A stretch of 5,270 nucleotides of DNA from JAYODW01 sp038116745 (lineage in GTDB: Bacteria; Pseudomonadota; Gammaproteobacteria; Ga0077536), in contig JAYODW010000093.1 in assembly GCA_038116745.1 (NCBI GenBank), positions 1 through 5,270 on the forward strand, in the 5' to 3' direction. Shown here in pieces: positions 1 through 5,266 of this stretch. Under the pieces are notes generated by a model. It did not search any database, was not told the DNA's origin, and was given only the letters and a program-made list of their open reading frames with translations. The stretch's first letter is position 1. Each line of letters begins with the position of its first letter. A program made the translations under genes and the position numbers.

Positions 1-614
1 TGTGCGGCAAACTCCCGTGCCGTCTCGCGATAGCGCTCACGGTCGCTCGGTGTGGCGCCAACCGTGTCGTCCACATCCCCGTACTGCGTGCTGAATTCGC
101 GATGCCAGCCGGCAAACTCAAGCACGATGCCATCGGGGTCCTGGAAGTAAATCGAGCTGACCCAGGTGGTTTCGTTGATGTCATCAGAGGCCTGCATCGG
201 GCTGTTGTCGTGGCGCATCACCGGACTGACGGACACGCCTTTATCGACGAGTCGCTGACGGTATTCCTCTATCTTCTCGGCCGGAACGTTGAACGCGAAA
301 TGGTTCATCGAGCCGTGCGAGGAGCAGATCACTGTCGGGTCACGGAAGATCTCCTCGGGGTCGATATTGGTGCGCGGGTTGGAGATCCCGGGCACACGCT
401 CAGCCGCTTCGGTGAACCAGAAAAAGGCCAGGCATTCGCGACCGCCCATGCTGAAGAAAAAGTGTTGCCCTACCCCGGCCGGCAGATCAAAGGACTTCAC
501 CAGTTTCATGCCGAGCACATTGGTGTAGAAATCGACGGTGCGCTGCATGTCCTTGCAGACCAGCGCGACGTGGTTCAGTCCCAGGATCTCGAATTCAGTG
601 TTGCTGTTTTCCAT
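1..614 (-). CDS. VOC-superfamily metalloenzyme (glyoxalase/extradiol dioxygenase fold), 3' end cut by the window edge
   Basis: I translated the minus strand from the ATG at 614-612; the frame stays open for 204 codons to the left edge, so the C-terminus is missing. The protein begins MENSNTEFEILGLNHVALVC and shows two beta-alpha-beta-beta-beta modules typical of the vicinal oxygen chelate superfamily. Module one is about residues 10-67 (LNHVAL, then DFYTNVLGM), module two about 100-170 (MNHFAF, then DPDGIVLEFAG). Likely metal ligands are H15, H105 and E166, a 2-His-1-Glu set as in extradiol dioxygenases; the usual first-module glutamate of glyoxalase I is not in place (sequence there is CLAFFWF). 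Residues 170-204 form a charged tail beyond the fold. The start is supported by a GAGGGGAG ribosome binding site about 6 bases upstream. It is divergent from the NIPSNAP gene. Family is secure; substrate and reaction (isomerase, dioxygenase or other) are unknown. Confidence 0.92.
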   Translation of the reverse strand, partial: MENSNTEFEILGLNHVALVCKDMQRTVDFYTNVLGMKLVKSFDLPAGVGQHFFFSMGGRECLAFFWFTEAAERVPGISNPRTNIDPEEIFRDPTVICSSHGSMNHFAFNVPAEKIEEYRQRLVDKGVSVSPVMRHDNSPMQASDDINETTWVSSIYFQDPDGIVLEFAGWHREFSTQYGDVDDTVGATPSDRERYRETAREFAA

Positions 615-655
615 GTGCGTCTCCCCTCGCGTGCAGTGTCGCGTGAGCATAAACC

Positions 656-669
656 CCGGATTCGTCCGG
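656..669. repeat. Short inverted repeat CCGGA-TTCG-TCCGG
   Basis: A perfect 5 bp inverted repeat with a 4-base loop lies about 42 bases upstream of the VOC start at 614, in its probable leader or promoter region. It is short enough to be chance in GC-rich DNA. I see nothing else firm in the 615-868 divergent spacer apart from the weak promoter candidate and the ribosome binding site listed separately. Confidence 0.25.
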
Positions 670-763
670 ATGCACCCTCTGTGTTCTTTTCTGGTCGGTA
701 ACTAGATTGCCGGACTTACCCGATGTGCTACGCCCGGCGTTAGCCCTAGGCGCCCGAAGGAGT

Positions 764-791
764 CTGGCAGTTATGAGGTTGGTGATATATC
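764..791 (+). promoter_or_regulatory. Weak candidate sigma70-type promoter for the NIPSNAP gene
   Basis: CTGGCA at 764-769 matches 4 of 6 bases of the -35 consensus, and TATATC at 786-791 matches 4 of 6 of the -10 consensus, 16 bases apart. The -10 overlaps an 8 bp palindrome, GATATATC (784-791), in one of the few AT-rich patches of the divergent spacer. A start near 798 would give a leader of about 70 bases. Matches this weak are common by chance, so this is a tentative call. Confidence 0.2.
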
Positions 792-852
792 TCGCACCCA
801 TCGAGGCTCTAAACTGATACCTCGTGCCCGCCTAACTTGACGAGCTGCTTAT

Positions 853-860
853 AAAGGAGG
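853..860 (+). promoter_or_regulatory. Strong ribosome binding site AAAGGAGG
   Basis: This is a near-perfect complement of the 16S rRNA 3' end, placed 8 bases before the ATG at 869. It fixes the NIPSNAP start and is the strongest such site in the window, suggesting high translation of that gene compared with the minus-strand genes, whose sites are weaker. Confidence 0.9.
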
Positions 861-868
861 TTCTCTCG

Positions 869-1504
869 ATGCTTTATGAAATGCGCACTTACACCACCAT
901 CCCGGGCCAGGCGCCGGTGCTCGCGCGCTATTCGGCCGAGATTGGTCGGCCCATCCGCGGAGATGACCACGGCAAGCTGGAGGGCTACTGGCTGACCGAG
1001 ATCGGTCCCCTGAATCAGGTCATGCACCTGTGGTCTTACGAGGATGCCAACCATCGCCAGGAGGCCAAAATTGCGCTTGCGGGCAACAAGGCCTGGCACG
1101 CGGACTATCTGCCAAAAGCCGTGCCCTTGATCCTGCGTCAGGACATCCGCCTGATGAGTGCGACCAAGCCTCTGACGCCGCCTGCCACGGACGGTAACGT
1201 CTATGAGTATCGGCACTATCGGTGTCGGATCGGTAAAGCACGGGAGTTCGCCGAGAAGTTGACCGATGCGCTGACCGTCCGTGAGCGCCATTCCAAGAAC
1301 GTCGGGATCTGGGTGACGGATTCAGGGCAGCCAAACGAGGTTTCGCATCTGTGGGTCTACGGCGATCTCAATCAGCGCACGCAGGCGCGCGCGGCAGCGG
1401 CGGCGGATCCCGACTGGCAGGCGTTCCTGAAGGGGGGCGCAGAGCGGATAGAAGAGATGCATTCCTGCATCCTTATCCCCTGGAGTCATTCGCCGCTGCA
1501 GTAG
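869..1504 (+). CDS. Tandem-domain NIPSNAP family protein
   Basis: This 211-residue cytosolic protein has two copies of the NIPSNAP dimeric alpha/beta-barrel (ferredoxin-like) domain. Copy one spans about residues 3-96, opening YEMRTYTTIPG with core VMHLWSYEDANHR. Copy two spans about 112-205, opening YEYRHYRCRIG with core VSHLWVYGDLNQR. The matching order of E-R-Y opening, H-L-W-x-Y core and a terminal beta strand (QDIRLM; HSCILIP) shows internal duplication. No signal peptide or membrane segment is visible. Many bacterial NIPSNAP proteins sit in catabolic clusters, but their biochemical role is mostly undefined; relatives of this fold include small monooxygenases and dehydratases, so a substrate-binding or enzymatic role is possible. 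The start is set by AAAGGAGG. The gene is divergent from the VOC gene and convergent with GST, 39 bases away. Family confident, function unknown. Confidence 0.93.
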   Translation: MLYEMRTYTTIPGQAPVLARYSAEIGRPIRGDDHGKLEGYWLTEIGPLNQVMHLWSYEDANHRQEAKIALAGNKAWHADYLPKAVPLILRQDIRLMSATKPLTPPATDGNVYEYRHYRCRIGKAREFAEKLTDALTVRERHSKNVGIWVTDSGQPNEVSHLWVYGDLNQRTQARAAAAADPDWQAFLKGGAERIEEMHSCILIPWSHSPLQ

Positions 1505-1543
1505 CGATTCTGGCGGGACGCCCCCGTCGGCGCTCAGAGCGAT

Positions 1544-2218
1544 TCAGTCGACGTCAAAGCGCACAGCGCTGCTGGTGCCGCTGTTGACGGCCACAGCCGA
1601 CAGGTAAGCGTCGCGCCGCTCAAGGGTCTCGATGTAGGCATCGACGTGCGCTGGCAGCGTGAATCCTTCGCGCGTGGCCCAGAGGCAGCAGCTGGCGATA
1701 TGAATGTCCGCGGCGCTGAACGTCGTTCCGACCAGGTACGGGCGACCGTCTGAGAGCGCGTCATCAACCTGCGTGATCTGGCGCATGAAATAGTCTTCAG
1801 CCGCGGTGCAGGCAATCTTCGAGGCGCCGTAGACCTCAGGCAGGCCACGGTGACGCCTGAGGACGTATAGCGCCGTGGCATCCAGCTCAGTCAGGGCGAA
1901 ATAGCTCCATCGCGCTATCTCAGCGCGTGCTGCCCGCGTTGCCGCCAGCGCGCCGGCAAGGTCGTACAGGTAAGCGACAATCGCGCCGCTCTCGACCAGC
2001 GTCAGGTCGCCCTGGCGCAGGGCCGGGATCTTGTGGCCCGGACTGACCGTTAAAAAATCCGGGTTGTCCATGTCCGTCGTCCGAGTGCGCACCGCGCGGC
2101 TGACGTAGCGCAGATCCAGTTCGTGCAGGGCCCAGTAGGCGCGCAGGGTGCGCGGCGTGCCGATCCCCCAGATCTCGATGACCTTTGATGCGTTGGTCGC
2201 CGCGCCTGCGTTATTCAT
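1544..2218 (-). CDS. Glutathione S-transferase family protein
   Basis: This 224-residue protein has the two-domain cytosolic GST layout. The thioredoxin-like N-domain covers about residues 13-86: the first beta strand and helix (VIEIWGIGTPRTLRAYWALHEL), the cis-proline segment HKIPALR (P65), and the glutathione gamma-glutamyl-binding ESGAIVAYL (E76, S77). The helical C-domain covers about 95-215 and includes the N-capping/hydrophobic-staple motif FSAADIHIA (167-175). No Tyr or Cys occupies the usual catalytic spot after strand one; T21 or T24 may serve, which is an inference. The start ATG overlaps the CaiB stop in ATGA and no strong ribosome binding site precedes it, so its translation probably depends on ribosomes finishing CaiB. 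It is the last minus-strand gene of the cluster. Likely glutathione conjugation, thioether cleavage or isomerisation of a pathway intermediate; the substrate is unknown. Confidence 0.95.
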   Translation of the reverse strand: MNNAGAATNASKVIEIWGIGTPRTLRAYWALHELDLRYVSRAVRTRTTDMDNPDFLTVSPGHKIPALRQGDLTLVESGAIVAYLYDLAGALAATRAARAEIARWSYFALTELDATALYVLRRHRGLPEVYGASKIACTAAEDYFMRQITQVDDALSDGRPYLVGTTFSAADIHIASCCLWATREGFTLPAHVDAYIETLERRDAYLSAVAVNSGTSSAVRFDVD

Positions 2219-3417
2219 GCGGTGTGGATTACCCCGGCGTCCAGCAGGGCGGCGATATCAGCGTTCCCGTAACCCAGACTCAGCAGGATCTCTTCGTTGT
2301 GTTCTCCAAGCTGCGCGGCCTGCGGCGCGAGTTCCGGACTTGCGTGTTCAAAACGCGCCGCCGGACGCGGTTGGCGGACGCGACCGATCCCCGGGTGCTC
2401 ATACTCATGCACGAGTTCGTTCGCCGCGATCTGCGGGTGATGCAGCATGTCACCGCGGCTCAGCACGGGCGCACACGGCACGCCGGCGGCATCGAGGCGC
2501 TTGAGCCAGTCGTCGCTGCTGCCGGTACGCAGGATTGCAGCAGTGAGCGCGATGCGTTCCTGTGCGTTGGCAAAGCGGGCATTCGTCGTGCTGAAGCGCG
2601 GGTCGGTAGTCCATTCGGGACGACCCAGAACCTCGCACAGGCCGCGCCACTCTGCATCTGACATGGCGCCGGCAGTGATATAGCCATCCTTGGTGGAGAA
2701 GATCAGGTCCTGCGCGACCTGGCCGCGTCTGGGGTCGACGGCCTCGTTGACCAGGGTGTAGTTGATCATCCCCTCCGGCCAGAGATAGGCGATAGTCGCG
2801 TCCAGCATGGCGAGTTCGACGTGCTGCCCGCGTCCGCTGCGTTCACGCTCGAGCAGGGCGGCGGTAATGGCCTGCGCCGCTGTCAGTGCAGTGGTTTTAT
2901 CCGGGATGACGGTGCGCACCATGCGCGGCCGGTCGTCCTCAGCGGACGCCTGGATATCGGTCAGACCGGAAAGCGCCTGGATAACCGGATCGTAGACCCG
3001 TTTGTGGGCATAGGGGCCGCGCGGGCCGAAACCACTGATGGAGACGTAGATGATGTCCGGTCTGATCTCGCGCACCGCCTCAAGGCCGAGCCCGAGTTTG
3101 TCGATCGCGCCGGGGCGGAAGTTCTGTACCAGCACGTGCGCGGTCGCGATGAGCTGCTTGACGATGTCCACGCCGGCGGGCTGTTTCAGATCGACAGCCA
3201 TCGAGCGCTTGCCGCGGTTGATGTTGAGGTAACCGGATTTCATCCCCACAGGGCCGCGGCCCATCTGGCGCGTGATGTCACCGGATGGTGCTTCAATCTT
3301 GATCACGTCGGCGCCCTGATCGGCGAGCAGCATGGTCGCCGCCGGGCCGGACAGCACCTGACTTAGATCGATGATGCGGAAACCGTTAAGGGGACCTTTG
3401 GGTAACGGTCGGCTCAT
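2215..3417 (-). CDS. CaiB/BaiF family (class III) CoA-transferase
   Basis: This 400-residue protein matches the usual length of family III CoA-transferases, which move CoA between acyl-CoA and a free acid through an aspartyl anhydride; some members are 2-methylacyl-CoA racemases. The N-terminus has GFRIIDLSQVLSGP (12-25), then LLADQGADVIKIE (30-42), VLVQNFRPGA (95-104) and IIYVSISGFG (122-131). The nucleophilic aspartate is probably D173 in VIPDKTT, followed by AAQAITAALLERERSGRGQHVE and LD at 205-206, the same order as D169 of formyl-CoA transferase. The small-domain segment GYITAGAMSDAEWRGLCEVLG (245-265) and GVPCAPVLS (312-320) complete the fold. Dimerisation as interlocked rings is known for the family. 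The start at 3417 has only a weak AGG upstream. It overlaps GST by 4 bases. Transferase versus racemase cannot be decided here, though conserved D173 favours CoA transfer. Confidence 0.96.
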   Translation of the reverse strand: MSRPLPKGPLNGFRIIDLSQVLSGPAATMLLADQGADVIKIEAPSGDITRQMGRGPVGMKSGYLNINRGKRSMAVDLKQPAGVDIVKQLIATAHVLVQNFRPGAIDKLGLGLEAVREIRPDIIYVSISGFGPRGPYAHKRVYDPVIQALSGLTDIQASAEDDRPRMVRTVIPDKTTALTAAQAITAALLERERSGRGQHVELAMLDATIAYLWPEGMINYTLVNEAVDPRRGQVAQDLIFSTKDGYITAGAMSDAEWRGLCEVLGRPEWTTDPRFSTTNARFANAQERIALTAAILRTGSSDDWLKRLDAAGVPCAPVLSRGDMLHHPQIAANELVHEYEHPGIGRVRQPRPAARFEHASPELAPQAAQLGEHNEEILLSLGYGNADIAALLDAGVIHTA

Positions 3418-3431
3418 CAGGCAGGACCTGG

Positions 3432-3437
3432 ATTATG
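3432..3437 (-). promoter_or_regulatory. Candidate -10 element close to the CaiB start
   Basis: On the minus strand these bases read CATAAT, 5 of 6 to the -10 consensus. No good -35 lies 16-18 bases further upstream (best is TCCGCA, 3 of 6), so any promoter here would probably need an activator. A start about 7 bases downstream would leave a leader of only about 8 bases, which fits the lack of a strong ribosome binding site. Tentative. Confidence 0.2.
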
Positions 3438-3445
3438 TGCGCCCT

Positions 3446-3479
3446 GTTCCCGGTGCGGAACGCTGCGCCGGCCTGTTCC
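3446..3479. repeat. Cluster of three GTTCC half-sites upstream of CaiB (possible operator)
   Basis: GTTCC at 3446-3450 and GGAAC at 3457-3461 form an inverted pair 6 bases apart, and another GTTCC follows at 3475-3479. The outer two are in a longer direct repeat (CCTGTTCC at 3443-3450 and 3472-3479). The cluster sits just upstream of the candidate -10 for CaiB, where an activator would bind. No regulator gene is in the window to pair with it. Confidence 0.35.
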
Positions 3480-3493
3480 ATTGCCGATGCCGG

Positions 3494-3523
3494 TAAGCGT
3501 TCGGCGGCTAAGCGCGGTAAGCG
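3494..3523. repeat. Three TAAGCG copies in 30 bp
   Basis: TAAGCG occurs at 3494-3499, 3509-3514 and 3518-3523. The first and third copies extend to a 9 bp direct repeat, CGGTAAGCG, at 3491-3499 and 3515-3523. It is non-coding, between the VOC stop and the CaiB start. It may be a protein-binding array or a slippage remnant; function is unknown. Confidence 0.35.
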
Positions 3524-3542
3524 AGTGGGATGCTCCCATCGC
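3521..3542 (-). terminator. Hairpin 11 bases after the second VOC gene; possible weak terminator
   Basis: GCGA-G-TGGGA, loop TGC, TCCCA-TCGC gives a 9 bp stem with one bulged G and a 3-base loop. It lies just beyond the VOC stop codon (3556-3554) in the reading direction. No T-run follows on the minus strand, so it is not a standard intrinsic terminator; an mRNA 3'-end stabiliser or a Rho-assisted stop is as likely. Confidence 0.3.
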
Positions 3543-3553
3543 GGTTGCCCGTA

Positions 3554-3985
3554 TCACTCGGCGGCCGGCAGGTAGGCATATTCAAGGCGAATCCCGTCCG
3601 GATCGCGAAAAAACACGGCGTAGTAACCGGGGACGTAGCCGTATTCCTGCGGGGGATCAACGATCTCCGCATCAAGTTCCAGAAGGACCGCGTACAGCTC
3701 GTCCACGGCTTCGCGCGAGCGCGCCTGAAACGCAAAATGATGCAGGCCCACGTTGTAGTCGCGGAAGCTGTTAGACCGGTGCTCCGCCAGGGCTTCCCAG
3801 ATGGAAAACATGAAGCCGTCACCGACAAATATCAGCACGCGGCCGTCGGCAGCGCGGTGCGGTGTGCCACGCGCCTCGATGAAGGGCGCGGCGCCGAGCG
3901 TACCCGCGAGCGCGCGATAGAAAGGCTCGGCGCGATCCCAGTCGTTGACGGTCAAGGCGATGTGATGCAGTCCGCTGGCTGACAT
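3554..3985 (-). CDS. VOC family protein (glyoxalase/bleomycin resistance/dioxygenase fold)
   Basis: This complete 143-residue single-chain VOC protein has two beta-alpha-beta-beta-beta modules. Module one opens GLHHIALTVNDWDRAEPFY (5-23) and ends FSIWEA; module two opens VGLHHFAFQARSREAVDELY (79-98) and ends FRDPDGIRLEYAY. Likely metal ligands are H8, E64, H83 and E135, the four positions of the glyoxalase I pattern, so the full 2-His-2-Glu set seems present. Length is normal for the superfamily. The start ATG has GGAG ending 9 bases upstream. It lies between the crotonase (182 bp gap) and CaiB (136 bp gap), both gaps being structured, so it may be its own transcription unit. It is only distantly like the VOC protein at the left edge. 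The reaction (isomerase, epimerase, lyase or dioxygenase) cannot be told. A thiol-resistance role (fosfomycin type) is possible but unsupported. Confidence 0.93.
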   Translation of the reverse strand: MSASGLHHIALTVNDWDRAEPFYRALAGTLGAAPFIEARGTPHRAADGRVLIFVGDGFMFSIWEALAEHRSNSFRDYNVGLHHFAFQARSREAVDELYAVLLELDAEIVDPPQEYGYVPGYYAVFFRDPDGIRLEYAYLPAAE

Positions 3986-4007
3986 GGTGGTGTGCTCCGC
4001 AATAGAG

Positions 4008-4020
4008 AGTTCAGTGAACT
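4008..4020. promoter_or_regulatory. Palindrome AGTTCA-G-TGAACT, possible operator of the VOC gene
   Basis: A perfect 6 bp inverted repeat around one central base lies 23-35 bases upstream of the VOC start at 3985. On the minus strand it directly precedes TCTATT (4006-4001), a 4-of-6 match to a -10 element, so a repressor bound here would cover the promoter spacer. An overlapping pair, GAAC-TTC-GTTC, runs from 4016 to 4026. The symmetry is clear; the operator role is an inference. Confidence 0.35.
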
Positions 4021-4038
4021 TCGTTCGATCATTGCACA

Positions 4039-4096
4039 GGCCCCGCGCGAACGCAGGTGTTGTGGTAGCTGACCGGTGTGGACGCGTTCGCGGGCC
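4039..4096. repeat. Long-range inverted repeat between the crotonase and VOC genes
   Basis: CGCGAACGC at 4046-4054 is matched perfectly by GCGTTCGCG at 4084-4092. Allowing a 3-base bulge, pairing extends to 13 bp (arms about 4039-4054 and 4084-4096), enclosing a 29-base loop (4055-4083) rich in GT on the plus strand. It is non-coding, upstream of the VOC gene and downstream of the crotonase. It could be a leader RNA structure or a paired binding site. Confidence 0.4.
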
Positions 4097-4112
4097 ATGC
4101 GTCTCAGGGCCT

Positions 4113-4151
4113 GCCGGCGTGCCGGCGCCGCTTATTCAGGCGGGCGCCTGA
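4113..4151 (-). terminator. Two tandem GC-rich hairpins after the crotonase gene
   Basis: Reading on the minus strand from the crotonase stop (4171-4169), the first hairpin is TCAGGCG-CC-CGCCTGA (4151-4136), a 7 bp perfect stem starting 17 bases after the stop. The second is GCCGGC-AC-GCCGGC (4126-4113). AATAAG separates them and no T-run follows. They probably end or slow transcription, or protect the 3' end of the DUF427-crotonase mRNA. The type of terminator is uncertain. Confidence 0.4.
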
Positions 4152-4168
4152 CCTGTTGCTGCGCAGGG

Positions 4169-4960
4169 TCAGCCAGCCCAGTTCGGTTTGCGCTTCTCCA
4201 GGAAGGCGGCAATGCCTTCGTTCAGATCGCCGTTGGTAACCGTGAGGATCTGATTCCGATCCTCGAGCGCAATCGCCGCATCCAGGCTTTGCGCGTCAGC
4301 ATTGGCCCAGAACGCTTCCTTGGTCAGACGCAGTCCGAGCGGGGCAGTCGCGATCATGTCATCGGCCAGCGCTTTGCCGGTGGCGGTGAGTTCATCTGCC
4401 GGCACGACGTCGCTTACCAGGCCGATGCGCAGCGCACGCTGGGCGTCGACGAAGCGCCCGGTATAGAGCAGCTCGGCCGCGTTCGAGGTCCCGACCAGAC
4501 GCTGTAGGTGATAGCTCGAACCCATTTCGCACCCGGACAGCCCGATCTTGATAAACGCGCAATTCATCTTCGTGCCCTCTGCCGCGATACGCACATCGCA
4601 GCCAAGCGCGATAGAGAAACCGCCCCCGGCGGCATAACCGTGCAGCAGACCAATAAAAGGCTGCGGGGCCCGGCGCATTTTCATCACCAGACCCGAAAAT
4701 CGCCGCTGGCTGATCATGCCGTCGTTACTGCCTTTGAGCGGCGCCCGCTCCGGGTCTTTCATATCAAGCCCCGCGCAGAACATGCGGCCGGCACCCCTGA
4801 TGACCACAACCCGTACCGAGTAATCCGTCTGCAGGCGATCGAGGTAGTCGTGCAGCTCGGTAAGCAGCGTGTTGCTGAGCGTGTTGAGCGCATCCGGACG
4901 ATTCAGGGTCAGCCAGTCGATGGCGCCGTCTTTTTCGACAAGCAGGGTTTCGTATTGCAT
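4169..4960 (-). CDS. Enoyl-CoA hydratase/isomerase (crotonase) family protein with atypical active site
   Basis: This 263-residue protein has normal crotonase length and fold markers: LTLNRPDALNTLS (17-29), oxyanion-hole loop MFCAGLDM (60-67, A63/G64), second oxyanion glycine in YAAGGGFSIALGCDVRIAAE (109-128, G113), and QRLVG (153-157) with AAELLYTGR and ALRIGLVSDVVP after it. The family binds acyl-CoA and stabilises an enolate. Aligned without gaps to rat mitochondrial hydratase, the two catalytic glutamates (E144, E164) are replaced by S116 and F136. E145, in GLSGCEMG, falls at the aspartate (D204) of dienoyl-CoA isomerase. True hydratase activity is therefore doubtful; isomerase, hydrolase or other acyl-CoA chemistry is more likely, which is an inference. 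Start: AGGA 10 bases before the ATG. It follows DUF427 after 24 bases, so the two are probably co-transcribed. Confidence 0.95.
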   Translation of the reverse strand: MQYETLLVEKDGAIDWLTLNRPDALNTLSNTLLTELHDYLDRLQTDYSVRVVVIRGAGRMFCAGLDMKDPERAPLKGSNDGMISQRRFSGLVMKMRRAPQPFIGLLHGYAAGGGFSIALGCDVRIAAEGTKMNCAFIKIGLSGCEMGSSYHLQRLVGTSNAAELLYTGRFVDAQRALRIGLVSDVVPADELTATGKALADDMIATAPLGLRLTKEAFWANADAQSLDAAIALEDRNQILTVTNGDLNEGIAAFLEKRKPNWAG

Positions 4961-4984
4961 GAGGCTTGTTTCCTAGACGTAGGG

Positions 4985-5266
4985 TCAGTCGGTAATTTCC
5001 ACGCCGCGCCAGAACGCGACGCGATCCTTGATGGCGGCGGCCGCTTCCTTGGGCTCCGGGTAGTACCACACGGCGTCGGGATTCCTGTCCGGCCCGACGA
5101 CCACCGAGTAGTAGTGCGCGGTGCCTTTCCATGAGCAGACCGACGTGGTCGTGCTGCTTTCAATCATTGAGTCGTCCAACGCGGCGCGCGGGAAGTAGGC
5201 GTTCCCCTCGACCGATACGATGTCGTCACTCTCGGCGATGACGGTGTTTTTCCAGATGGCTTTCAT
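4985..5266 (-). CDS. DUF427 domain-containing protein
   Basis: This 93-residue protein covers the whole DUF427 fold. It begins MKAIWKNTVIAESDD, then has EGNAYFP (20-26), the conserved VCSWKGTAHYYSV (43-55) and the C-terminal AVWYYPEPKEAAAAIKDRVAF with WRGVEI (65-91). Cys44, Trp46, Lys47 and the WYYPEP segment are the family hallmarks. It is a small soluble protein with no signal peptide. Biochemical function is undefined for the family. The start at 5266 is chosen because family members begin MKA-x-W; only four bases upstream are visible, so no ribosome binding site can be checked. The crotonase follows after 24 bases. Upstream neighbours are outside the window, so whether this is the first gene of the unit is unknown. 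Confidence 0.93.
   Translation of the reverse strand: MKAIWKNTVIAESDDIVSVEGNAYFPRAALDDSMIESSTTTSVCSWKGTAHYYSVVVGPDRNPDAVWYYPEPKEAAAAIKDRVAFWRGVEITD

Noticed and set aside
102..701. Plus-strand open frame of 199 codons
   Set aside because: It is antisense to the VOC gene, whose translation shows clear family motifs. The plus-strand frame has no recognisable motif and is a typical GC-rich shadow.
765..783. Sigma54-like promoter (TGGCA...TTGG) before NIPSNAP
   Set aside because: The bases ten after GG are GT instead of the required GC, so the -12 element fails.
837..856. TTGACG followed by TATAAA as a sigma70 promoter
   Set aside because: The two elements are only about 8 bases apart and the second merges with the ribosome binding site, so it cannot be a working promoter.
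809..1291. Minus-strand open frame of 160 codons over the NIPSNAP gene
   Set aside because: It is antisense to a gene with a perfect ribosome binding site and two NIPSNAP domains; no motif of its own.
1505..1543. Bidirectional terminator between the convergent NIPSNAP and GST genes
   Set aside because: Only 4 bp stems can be made (GGCG-GGA-CGCC and CGCT-CAG-AGCG) and there is no T-run on either strand.
2821..3366. Plus-strand open frame of 181 codons over CaiB
   Set aside because: It lies entirely opposite the conserved N-terminal half of CaiB and has no family resemblance.
4508..5134. Plus-strand open frame of 208 codons
   Set aside because: It runs antisense across both the crotonase and DUF427 genes, which are well supported.
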